Assembly: GCF_016313185.1 (NCBI RefSeq)
Contig: NZ_CP066218.1
Span: 2,356,001-2,420,000, forward strand
From: Mycolicibacterium baixiangningiae
GTDB taxonomy: Bacteria; Actinomycetota; Actinomycetes; Mycobacteriales; Mycobacteriaceae
Reading direction: 5' to 3'
Length of the DNA stretch: 64,000 nt
Position 1 is the stretch's first letter; every line of letters starts with the position of its first letter. The notes below the pieces were generated by a model, which was not told where the DNA came from, did not search any database, and saw only the letters and a list, made by a program, of their open reading frames with translations. Shown here piece by piece: positions 57,242 to 64,000 of this stretch. A program made the translations under genes and the position numbers.

Positions 57242-57968
57242 TGTGTGGCAGCAACATTCGTTGCTACAGCTGGCCGAGGTGGACGCCGGGCTGGCCCGGG
57301 TCGAGCATCGCGTGAAGAAGCTGCCCGAACAGGAGGAGCTCGACCGGGTGCGCGCCGAGCTCGTTGCGGCGCAGGACAGGTCGGCCGCGCTCGGGATCGC
57401 CATGGAAGACCTCGACGAGCAGGTGGCGAAGTTCGAGTCCGAGATCGACGCCGTCCGTCAGCGCGAAGACCGTGACCGCGCTCTGCTGAACGGGGACAGT
57501 GTCGCCGCCAAACAGGTCGGGGAGCTGCAGCACGAGCTCGAGACGCTCGAACGCCGCCAGGCGAGCCTGGAGGATTCGTTGCTGGAGGTGATGGAGCGCC
57601 GCGAGGAGCTCGCCGGCCGGCGGGTGGTGGAAGTGGCGGCCGTCGACGAGCTCGACACCGCGTTGAGGGCCGCCCAGCATGCGCTGGCCGAGGCGGTGGC
57701 CGACCTCGACCGGTCGCGGCAGGAGAGCCTCACCCGGCGCGAGGAGTTGCTGACGTCGCTGCAACCCGACCTGGTCGACCTCTATGAGCGCCAGCGCGCC
57801 CGGGGCGGTCAGGGCGCCGGACAGTTGCAGGGCCGCCGGTGCGGCGCCTGCCGGCTCGAGATCGACCGGGGTGAGATGTCGCGGATCTCCGCGGCCGCCG
57901 ACGACGAGGTGCTGCGCTGTCCGGAGTGCAACGCAATCCTGGTGCGCGCCGAGGGTTTCAAGAAGTGA
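57231..57968 (+). CDS. Coiled-coil protein with C-terminal zinc ribbon (Rv2229c type)
   Basis: This 245-residue protein has residues about 10-180 forming a long coiled coil and a C-terminal C4 zinc ribbon (CGACRLE ... CPECNAIL). It resembles CT398-type proteins and is conserved in actinobacteria next to the RNase H-phosphatase gene. The GTG at 57231 overlaps the Nif3 stop by 11 bp. Function is unknown; a nucleic acid or protein scaffold is possible. Confidence 0.92.
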   Translation: MKADVWQQHSLLQLAEVDAGLARVEHRVKKLPEQEELDRVRAELVAAQDRSAALGIAMEDLDEQVAKFESEIDAVRQREDRDRALLNGDSVAAKQVGELQHELETLERRQASLEDSLLEVMERREELAGRRVVEVAAVDELDTALRAAQHALAEAVADLDRSRQESLTRREELLTSLQPDLVDLYERQRARGGQGAGQLQGRRCGACRLEIDRGEMSRISAAADDEVLRCPECNAILVRAEGFKK

Positions 57969-57978
57969 AGGTTGCCCC

Positions 57979-59076
57979 GTGAAAGTCATCGTCGAGGCGG
58001 ACGGCGGTTCGCGCGGCAACCCCGGTCCCGCGGGTTACGGGTCGGTGGTGTTCTCCGCCGACCGGTCGGCGGTCCTCGCCGAGCGCAAACAGTCGATCGG
58101 CCGGGCCACCAACAACGTCGCCGAGTACCGCGGGCTGATCGCCGGCCTGGAGGAAGCCGCCGGTGTGGGCGCGACCGACGTGGCGGTGTCGATGGACTCC
58201 AAACTCGTGGTCGAGCAGATGGCGGGCCGCTGGCGGGTCAAGCATCCCGATCTGATCCCGTTGCACCGGCAGGCGCGGTCGCTGGCGGAGCGGTTCGACC
58301 GCGTCACCTACTCGTGGATTCCGCGCGCGCGCAACGCCCACGCCGACCGGTTGGCCAACGAGGCGATGGACGCCGCGGCGGGTATCGAACCGGAGCCGCG
58401 CGAGCCGGTGGTGGCTGCTTCGACGGAGACGCCGACGTCGCCGGCCGGCTGGACCGGCGCGCGGGGGGAGCCGACGCGGTTTCTGCTGCTGCGCCACGGC
58501 CAGACCGAACTGTCGGTCGAGCGGCGGTACTCGGGGCGTGGCAACCCCGCGCTGACCGAACTGGGCCGCAGGCAGGCCGACGCCGCGGCCGCCCACCTCG
58601 CGGATCGGGGCGGGATCGACGCCGTCGTGAGTTCACCGCTGCAGCGCGCCTACGACACCGCGACGGCAGCCGCCAAGGCGCTCAATCTCGACGTCGCGGT
58701 CGACGAGGATCTGATCGAGACAGACTTCGGTTCGTGGGAGGGGCTGACGTTCGGCGAGGCGGCCCAGCGTGATCCGGACATCCACAGCCGCTGGCTGCAC
58801 GACACCAGCGTGGAACCACCCGGGGGCGAGAGCTTCGACGCCGTCGCGCACCGGGTCCGGCGAGCGCGCAACCGCATCATCGCTGAGCACGGCGCCTCGA
58901 CGGTGCTGGTGGTTTCGCATGTCACACCGATCAAGACGATGCTGAGGCTGGCACTGAACGCCGGTGAGGGCATCCTCTACCGGCTGCACCTCGACCTCGC
59001 CTCCCTGAGCATCGCCGAGTTCTACCCCGACGGCGGGTCATCGGTGCGGCTGGTGAATCAGACCGCCTATCTCTAG
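57979..59076 (+). CDS. Bifunctional RNase HI / histidine acid phosphatase (Rv2228c type)
   Basis: This 365-residue fusion has an N-terminal RNase HI domain (about 1-130) with Asp in VEADGGSRGNPGPAG, Glu in NNVAEYRGL and Asp in VSMDSKLVVEQM. The C-terminal phosphoglycerate-mutase-like domain (about 165-365) has the RHG motif LLRHGQTE and the second His in VSHVTP. In M. tuberculosis the protein degrades RNA/DNA hybrids and has alpha-ribazole phosphatase (CobC) activity for cobalamin synthesis. The GTG at 57979 lies 10 bp behind the zinc-ribbon gene. The IS110 element starts right after the stop. Confidence 0.95.
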   Translation: MKVIVEADGGSRGNPGPAGYGSVVFSADRSAVLAERKQSIGRATNNVAEYRGLIAGLEEAAGVGATDVAVSMDSKLVVEQMAGRWRVKHPDLIPLHRQARSLAERFDRVTYSWIPRARNAHADRLANEAMDAAAGIEPEPREPVVAASTETPTSPAGWTGARGEPTRFLLLRHGQTELSVERRYSGRGNPALTELGRRQADAAAAHLADRGGIDAVVSSPLQRAYDTATAAAKALNLDVAVDEDLIETDFGSWEGLTFGEAAQRDPDIHSRWLHDTSVEPPGGESFDAVAHRVRRARNRIIAEHGASTVLVVSHVTPIKTMLRLALNAGEGILYRLHLDLASLSIAEFYPDGGSSVRLVNQTAYL

Positions 59077-59081
59077 ACGGT

Positions 59082-59137
59082 ATGGGTGACCGTCGGCTTT
59101 GAGTCGGGGGTTGCGGGCCGGGGCCCCACTCACCCAT
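59082..59137 (+). ncRNA. Structured left end, candidate bridge RNA of IS110
   Basis: The 8-bp perfect inverted repeat ATGGGTGA (59082-59089) / TCACCCAT (59130-59137) encloses a G-rich loop with the palindrome GGGGCCCC (59119-59126). Left-end non-coding RNAs of IS110 elements guide recombination; this is inference from position and structure. Confidence 0.35.
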
Positions 59138-59200
59138 GTTCGTGGGTTACCGAGTAGGGAGTCGCCTGCCCGGTCTATCCGACAGTGGTGGGAGGCCCCG

Positions 59201-60294
59201 GTGTTTACAGAGCGTACGAGTGTGGGACTGGACGTGCATGCACGTTCGGTCGCAGCAGCGGCCATCGACGGCGTGACTGGTGAGGTTCAGCAGACTCGCC
59301 TGACCCCGTCCCACGAGCACATCCGGTCGTGGATATCGGGGCTGCCGGGGCCGGTGGCGGTGGCCTACGAGGCTGGTCCCACCGGTTTCGGCTTGCAGCG
59401 GTCGTTGACGGATGCCGGGATCCGCTGCGTCGTGGTGGCACCGTCGAAGCTGCAGAAGCCCGCTGGAGATCGAGTGAAGACCGATGCCCGCGATGCCCTG
59501 CATCTGTGCCGGTTGTTGCGTCTGGATGAGATCACGTCGGTGTCGATCCCGAGCGTGGCTCAGGAAGCGGCTCGTGACTTGGTGCGTGCCCGCGAGGACT
59601 GCCGCGGCGACCTGATGAGGGCTCGGCATCGCCTGTCCAAGCTGCTGTTGCGCCACGGCATCGTGTATTACGGCGGGGCGGCCTGGACCGGTGCCCATGA
59701 TCAGTGGCTGCGCACCGTCGCCGCGCCGCAGCTCAGGGCGTCGGCGACGCGGATGGCCTTTGATGCCGACTATGACCACGTGTTGACAATGCAGGCCCGG
59801 CGGCGGCGTCTGGACGCAGCGATCGAGGAGAGGGCCGCCGATGGTGAGTTCACCGCGATTGTGCGGCGGGTGTCGTGTCTGCGGGGGGTGAACACGTTGA
59901 CCGGGTTTGCGTTGGCAGTCGAAATTGGTGATTGGAACCGGTTCACCGGCAACACGATTGGCTCTTTTGTGGGGTTGGTTCCCTCGGAGTTTTCGTCGGG
60001 TTCCTCGCGGGCTCAGGGTCCGATCACCAAGACCGGCAACACCCATGTCCGGCGGCTGCTGGTCGAGGCGGCGTGGCATCACAAGCCGCGGTATCACGTG
60101 GGTGCGGTGATGCGTTCGCGGTGGGATCGGGCTTCTGCGGCGGCCCGCGCCCGCGGGGACGAAGGCAACCGCCGCCATGGCATGGCAGGTGGGTTGGCTT
60201 CCTGGAGCGACGTAAGCGACCCGTGACGGCCAATGTCGCGGTCGCGCGTGAACTGGCCGGCTGGTGCTGGTCGCTGGCAGTCATGGACGACTGA
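59201..60294 (+). pseudogene. IS110-family transposase, frameshifted by a 5-nt duplication
   Basis: The GTG at 59201 (GGAGG 5 nt upstream) starts a frame of 341 residues ending at 60226. It has the RuvC-like DEDD site: Asp11 (GLDVHA), Glu57 (YEAGPTG), Asp95/Asp98 (KTDARDA). The C-terminal serine region is FSSGSSRAQGPITKTGN (Ser about 266-268). The last residues are out of frame: CATGG is duplicated in tandem at 60176-60185, and removing one copy gives GNRRHGRWVGFLERRKR... through ...SLAVMDD to a stop at 60294, 363 codons in all. The last 21 residues are thus lost from the read frame. Both catalytic regions are intact, so a slipped-strand reversal could restore the protein. Confidence 0.8.
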
Positions 60295-60577
60295 CCGCCA
60301 CCTGATCTGCTTCCTCGCGAGGTCCGTGGTGGCAGCGCGTGGATCGACCCGCGACACACCTATGAGCAGCCCATGCGGGTGACGCTCGACTCTAGACATG
60401 CGGATGCGATCCAGCCGAAACACCGTCCTGCGGTAGCCAATCCGCGTATATCAGTCTGACCGCGCGTCGCCAACGACACGCTCACCACACAGACTGGCCG
60501 AGGAAGCAACGAGGCGCCGTCGGGGGTAGCTCCCCGGCGGCGCCTCACCCTGCCCTCTTGACAAAAGTCTCTACATA
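60295..60577. other. Right end of IS110 element and intergenic DNA
   Basis: These 283 bp follow the transposase. No protein gene is supported. A direct repeat of CTCTAGAC lies at 60390-60397, and a strong hairpin at 60511-60546. Confidence 0.6.
60511..60546. terminator. Strong hairpin, terminator of the XRE gene
   Basis: Arms GAGGCGCCG.CGGGG and CCCCGGCGGCGCCTC pair at 14 positions with one wobble and a short loop. The hairpin lies 32 bp behind the XRE stop (minus strand). No T-run follows, as is usual here. Confidence 0.65.
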
Positions 60578-61159
60578 TCAGATGTGCAGGTGGAGGCGCT
60601 CACCATGGGGTCCGAAGATGACGATCGCCTCCACCGGGCCGTCGATCACCCCGAACCAGTGCGGCGTCCAGGTCGAGAACTCCACGGCCTCACCGGGTTC
60701 CACAATGAAGTCGCGCTCGCCGAGGATCAGTCGCAGCCGGCCGGACAGCACGTACATCCAGTCCTGACCCTCGTGCACAGGTAGCTCGGCGGGCGGTTTG
60801 CGCCGCCGCGCGCTGACGCGGACCTTGAATGCGTGCAACCCGCTCGGCGACCCCTGACGGGTCAACGGCCAGTACGTGACTCCGTGGCGGGTATGCGAAT
60901 TCGAGCGCACCCGGGGGTCTTCGGCCTCCGGCGCCCGCAGCAGTTCGTCGGTGGTGACCGCCAGCGCGGCCGCCAGCCGGGGGAGATGGTCGAGCGCCAG
61001 CCGTCGCTTACCCGATTCCAGCCGGCTCAGCGTCGAGACGTCGATGGCCGACCTGGCGGCCACCTCCTCCAGGGTGAACCCGCGCTGCCGGCGGAGCTCC
61101 CGCAAGCGTTTGCGCACCCGTTGGTCGACACCGTCCTCGGGCGCCTCGTTTGCCTGCAT
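60578..61159 (-). CDS. XRE-family regulator with cupin domain
   Basis: This 193-residue regulator has an N-terminal helix-turn-helix (about 12-68, FTLEEVAARSAIDVSTLSRLESG) and a C-terminal cupin (about 110-190, ELPVHEGQDWMYVLSGRLRLILG then EAVEFSTWTPHWF). Such proteins sense small molecules by the cupin. The ATG at 61159 lies inside a palindromic operator, so it is probably self-repressing. It is divergent from the FAD oxidoreductase/methyltransferase operon, its likely target. Confidence 0.92.
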   Translation of the reverse strand: MQANEAPEDGVDQRVRKRLRELRRQRGFTLEEVAARSAIDVSTLSRLESGKRRLALDHLPRLAAALAVTTDELLRAPEAEDPRVRSNSHTRHGVTYWPLTRQGSPSGLHAFKVRVSARRRKPPAELPVHEGQDWMYVLSGRLRLILGERDFIVEPGEAVEFSTWTPHWFGVIDGPVEAIVIFGPHGERLHLHI

Positions 61160-61165
61160 GGCAAA
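61149..61165. promoter_or_regulatory. Palindromic operator over the XRE start codon
   Basis: TTTGCCTGCATGGCAAA is a perfect 6-5-6 inverted repeat covering the XRE ATG (61157-61159), 41 bp before the divergent oxidoreductase start. It is a likely binding site for the XRE regulator, acting on both genes. Confidence 0.6.
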
Positions 61166-61206
61166 ACAGCTTGGCACTAGTCCCGTGCGCACGGCAACCT
61201 CGGGGC

Positions 61207-62148
61207 ATGGATGAGATCTGGGACTGTGTGATCGTCGGCGGCGGTGCCGCGGGACTGAGCGCCGCGCTGGTGCTGGGACGGGCGCGCCGGCGCACTCTCG
61301 TGGTGGATGCCGGCGAGCCGAGTAACGCTGTGTCGCACGGAATCGGCGGGCTGTTGGGACACGACGGGCGCCCTCCCGCCGAGCTGTACGCCGACGGTCG
61401 TCGAGAACTGGCGAAGTATCCGCAGGTGGAGGTGCGCGACGGGGTGGTGACCGCGGTGCGGCGCGACGACGTGTTCACCGTCGAGCTGGGTGACGGCACC
61501 GTCGAAGCGGCGCGGCGCATTGTGCTCGCCACCGGTATGCAGTACCGGCTGCCGGAGCTTCCCGGGGTGGCGGAGCTCTGGGGCGCGTCGGTGTTCCACT
61601 GTCCGTTCTGCCACGGCTGGGAGGTGCGCGATGCGCCCGTCGCGCTGATGGCCACAGGTGCGCGAGCGGTGCACGCCGCACTGCTGCTGCGCGGATGGAG
61701 TGATGACATCGTGCTGCTCACCGAGGATCTCGGCGGTGACGACCGGGCGCTGATCGAAGCGGCCGGCGTCCGCATCGAGGAGCGCCCGGTCGCCGAGGTG
61801 CGTGGCGCTTCAGACGGTCTGGACGTCGTCTTCTCCGACGGGGCGGTGCTGGCGCGCCGCGGGTTGATGGTCACCCCGTCGGTGGGTCAACGCTCCGCGC
61901 TGGCCGAGCAGCTCGGCGTGCGGTTCGGGGAGGCGAATCCGATGTCGTCGGAGGCGGTGTGGGTCGATGAGTTCGCCCGCACGTCGGTGCCCGGCGTATT
62001 CGCAGCCGGGGACGTCACCGTGCAGATGCCGCAGGTGGCCGCCGCGATCGCGGCCGGCGCGAAAGCCGCGGCAGCAGTGGTGCAGAGCCTGCTCGCTGAT
62101 GAGTTCGGATTGCCGGTTCCGGCATGGAAGGAGTACGAGAATGTCTGA
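61207..62148 (+). CDS. Thioredoxin reductase-like FAD oxidoreductase
   Basis: This 313-residue protein has an FAD motif VIVGGGAAGLSAALVLGRA near residue 8 and redox-active CPFC near 135. In place of the usual NADPH-site GxGxxA it has ALMATGARAVHAALLL. FAD-binding FAAGDVTVQMPQ lies near 275. It keeps the disulfide and the overall thioredoxin-reductase layout, but the NADPH site is atypical, so its electron donor is uncertain. The ATG at 61207 is divergent from the XRE gene. It overlaps the next gene by 8 bp. Confidence 0.92.
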   Translation: MDEIWDCVIVGGGAAGLSAALVLGRARRRTLVVDAGEPSNAVSHGIGGLLGHDGRPPAELYADGRRELAKYPQVEVRDGVVTAVRRDDVFTVELGDGTVEAARRIVLATGMQYRLPELPGVAELWGASVFHCPFCHGWEVRDAPVALMATGARAVHAALLLRGWSDDIVLLTEDLGGDDRALIEAAGVRIEERPVAEVRGASDGLDVVFSDGAVLARRGLMVTPSVGQRSALAEQLGVRFGEANPMSSEAVWVDEFARTSVPGVFAAGDVTVQMPQVAAAIAAGAKAAAAVVQSLLADEFGLPVPAWKEYENV

Positions 62149-62758
62149 GACAGTGGAGTTCTGGGAGCAGCACTACGGGGCGAAGGACCGGGTGTGGAGC
62201 GGTCGGGTCAACGTGCGGCTCGCCGAGATCGTCGAACCGCTCGCACCAGGACGTGCGCTCGACCTCGGCTGCGGGGAGGGCGCCGACGCCATCTGGCTGG
62301 CCCAGCGCGGATGGCAGGTGGTGGGCGTCGACGTCTCGACGACCGCGCTGAATCGGGCCGCCGAGGACGCCGCGGCGGCCGGTGTCGCCGAACGCATCCG
62401 GTTCGAACGACACGACCTCGCGGAGACCTTCCCCAAGGGGAGTTTCGACTTGGTGTCGGCGCAGTTCTTCCACTCGCCACTGGACGTCGACCGCAACGCC
62501 GCCCTGCATCGGGCGGCCGATGCCGTGGTGCCCGGGGGTCTCCTGCTGGTCGTGGACCACGGCGCCACGCCGGAGTGGACCTGGAAGGACGGTCACCCGC
62601 ACAACCTGCCGTCGCTGCAGGAGGTGCTGACCGCGCTGGCACCCGATCCCGAGCGCTGGGAACAGCTACGGGCCGAGGAGGTCGAGCGGGCAGGGGAGAG
62701 CCCCGACGGCGAACCGGTGACGTGGCTGGACAACGTGATCCTGCTGCGGCGGCGTTGA
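62141..62758 (+). CDS. Class I SAM-dependent methyltransferase
   Basis: This 205-residue methyltransferase has SAM motif LDLGCGEGADAIWLAQRG near residue 42, acidic VVGVDVST and a following GGLLLVVDHG. It is similar to small tellurite/thiopurine-type methyltransferases. The ATG at 62141 has AAGGAG 7-8 nt upstream and overlaps the oxidoreductase gene by 8 bp, so the two are coupled. Together under an XRE-cupin repressor they look like a two-step detoxification unit; the substrate is unknown. Confidence 0.92.
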   Translation: MSETVEFWEQHYGAKDRVWSGRVNVRLAEIVEPLAPGRALDLGCGEGADAIWLAQRGWQVVGVDVSTTALNRAAEDAAAAGVAERIRFERHDLAETFPKGSFDLVSAQFFHSPLDVDRNAALHRAADAVVPGGLLLVVDHGATPEWTWKDGHPHNLPSLQEVLTALAPDPERWEQLRAEEVERAGESPDGEPVTWLDNVILLRRR

Positions 62759-62769
62759 GCCGACGCCGT

Positions 62770-64000
62770 TCACCTCCACCGATCGCGCGCGGTCGGGACC
62801 GGCATCCGTTGCGCGCGTAGCGGTTCGGTGTAGCTGTGCGGTGACACCGGAGGCGGTGGCGTGTTCGCCGTCTGCCGCCGGCGGTTCGCTTCGTCGATGC
62901 CGTCGGACAGCCGGCCGAGGTATCCGATGAGCACGGCGACGTCGCCGTCATCCCAGCGGCTCAGCACGGATTCGAGCCCGGCGATGTTCTCCGACCGCTG
63001 GCGCTCGAAGATCGCCCGACCCCGCGGGGTCAGCGTGAAACGCGGTGGCGCGGCGTGATCGGGGGTGGGGACCCGGCCGACGAGCCCGTCGCGGATCAGC
63101 GTCGTGAGGCGGTCTTCGACCGCGCGGCTGGGGCTGTCGAGGGCGCGGCCGAGTTCGTCCAGCGTCATGGGTCCGGAACCACCCAGGTAGGCGGCGATCA
63201 CATAATCCCCGCGGTCCAGCCGCTTGGGCATCGACGGGATCTGCAGTCCCACCGCGGCCTGTCGGCCGAGCGCGGTCATCACGTTCTCGAGACGCTGCGC
63301 GCGCCGGTGGACCGGCGCCGGGGCCAGCACCGGTTCGATGGGCGACGGCGCCGGCACCGGAGCCGCGGTGGGGATCGCCGTCGCGATCAGGGCCGCGACC
63401 ACCGCGGCGCCCGCCGCGATGAGTAGCGCTGTCCGGAACGCCGCGAGCGACGGGATGGCGTGGCCGGCGAACGTCACGGTCATCTGCACCAGCACCGCAG
63501 CCATGACCGCACTCGACACCGAGGTGCCCAGCGATCGCGCCAGCGAATTGATGCCGTTGGCGGCAGCGGTTTCCGAGACCGGGACCGCGCCGTTGATGAG
63601 CGTTGGTAGCGCGGCGAACGCGAAACCCACACCGATGCTGACGACGACGCTGAACGCCAGGACACCGCCGGGCGAACCGAGCAACTGGGTGCCACCGAGA
63701 TAACCGGCAGCGATGACGACGGCGCCGACGATCAGCGCGAACCGGGGCCCGCGGGCGGCGATGATCCGGGCCGCGATGGGGGCCGCGGCCATCATCGCCA
63801 GACCGCCGGGCGCCATCCACAGGCCGGCGGCCACCATGGTCTGGCCCAGCCCGTAACCGGTGGCGCTGGGCATCTGGAGCAGCTGCGGCCCGATCAGCGA
63901 CATCGCGAACATGCCGAACCCGATCGCGATCGAGGCGAGGTTGGTCAGGAGCACCGGTTTCTTGACCGTGGTGCGGATGTCGACCAGCGGGGTAGATGCC
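62770..64000 (-). CDS. MFS (DHA2/EmrB-type) transporter with C-terminal MarR-like domain (partial)
   Basis: The frame is open to the right edge, so the N-terminal half of the transporter is outside the window. The visible part has PLVDIRTTVKKPVLLTNLAS and the DHA2 family's final about five to seven membrane segments. A Pro-rich linker follows, then a soluble winged-helix domain of about 140 residues (about 63250-62840 in the DNA: RGDYVIAAYLGGSGPMTLDEL, AVEDRLTTLIRDGLVGR, RFTLTPRGRAIF) like a MarR regulator. It presumably exports drugs or lipids. It is convergent with the methyltransferase gene. The fused regulator domain is unusual. Confidence 0.88.
   Translation of the reverse strand, partial: ASTPLVDIRTTVKKPVLLTNLASIAIGFGMFAMSLIGPQLLQMPSATGYGLGQTMVAAGLWMAPGGLAMMAAAPIAARIIAARGPRFALIVGAVVIAAGYLGGTQLLGSPGGVLAFSVVVSIGVGFAFAALPTLINGAVPVSETAAANGINSLARSLGTSVSSAVMAAVLVQMTVTFAGHAIPSLAAFRTALLIAAGAAVVAALIATAIPTAAPVPAPSPIEPVLAPAPVHRRAQRLENVMTALGRQAAVGLQIPSMPKRLDRGDYVIAAYLGGSGPMTLDELGRALDSPSRAVEDRLTTLIRDGLVGRVPTPDHAAPPRFTLTPRGRAIFERQRSENIAGLESVLSRWDDGDVAVLIGYLGRLSDGIDEANRRRQTANTPPPPVSPHSYTEPLRAQRMPVPTARDRWR

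Larger units (their letters stand above)
59071..60397 (+). mobile_element. IS110-family insertion sequence, about 1.3 kb
   Basis: The element contains a DEDD transposase and non-coding ends, and interrupts the synteny right behind the RNase H gene. The same 8-bp sequence CTCTAGAC occurs at 59071-59078, over the stop codon, and at 60390-60397; I take these as the likely borders. IS110 elements make no classical target duplications but repeat the core at both ends. The left end (59079-59200) has an inverted repeat ATGGGTGA/TCACCCAT and could encode a bridge RNA. The right non-coding end follows the transposase stop at 60294. Confidence 0.7.

Noticed and set aside
59932..60294. Second transposase frame as an independent gene
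   Set aside because: Only its last 40 codons make sense, and they are the missing C-terminus of the IS110 transposase in another frame.

Overview
The window is 64 kb of high-GC DNA from a fast-growing mycobacterium (Mycolicibacterium-like). The evidence is a complete FAS-II mycolic-acid block (fabD-acpM-kasA-kasB-accD6) behind its regulator mabR and aceE, a mycothiol-dependent formaldehyde/nitrosothiol reductase (mscR), ptpA with its HAD partner, many GTG starts, several leaderless-type promoters (TANNNT 6-9 nt before a start codon) and ATGA/GTGA stop-start overlaps throughout. From memory, roughly 19.6-59.1 kb follows, in inverted orientation, the Rv2260 to Rv2228c gene order of M. tuberculosis, interrupted by insertions. 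I ran no search, so every family name rests on motifs read in the sequence.

Layout. 0-19.6 kb is accessory: the tail of a membrane Ser/Thr kinase, CsbD-type stress proteins, a secreted DUF4185 protein, a six-gene coupled operon (peptide-type ABC importer, SDR oxidoreductase and a tiny protein with cysteine at every third residue), a K+ channel, a membrane-anchored Hsp70-like protein, a DJ-1/GlxA pair, a SABATH-type methyltransferase and a 5'-truncated nagA. 19.6-43.8 kb is the conserved lipid/central block: MBL hydrolase-mscR, Rv2258c-like methyltransferase, serine hydrolase, DUF3145, diacylglycerol kinase, FAD oxidase, TetR-glpD, an amino-acid permease fused to a stress-protein-like domain with a tandem USP, a DMT exporter, accD6-kasB-kasA-acpM-fabD-mabR-aceE, a lipoprotein, DUF3052, ahpE and tRNA-Val.

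Immediately after the tRNA, synteny breaks (43.8-52.5 kb). This island-like segment carries a large cytoplasmic trypsin-like protease fused to a DRGH endonuclease, an orphan SigH-like sigma factor, a DJ-1/aldo-keto reductase operon, a giant LuxR (LAL) regulator and a SnoaL-like protein. Synteny resumes with a VOC protein, cobD, SURF1, ptpA, ptkA-like HAD, a degraded cobC remnant, Nif3, a zinc-ribbon coiled coil and RNase H-phosphatase. An IS110-family element sits directly behind the last of these. Its transposase is broken by a 5-nt tandem duplication. The window ends with an XRE-cupin regulator divergent from a thioredoxin-reductase-like/methyltransferase pair, and a partial MFS-MarR fusion.

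The most interesting items are the protease-nuclease fusion in the post-tRNA island (candidate defence or programmed-damage effector), the (Cys-x-x)12 triplet-repeat protein translationally coupled to an SDR and importer, the slipped-repeat frameshift and structured left end of the IS110 element, and two decayed genes (nagA, cobC) whose remnants are wired into neighbouring operons.
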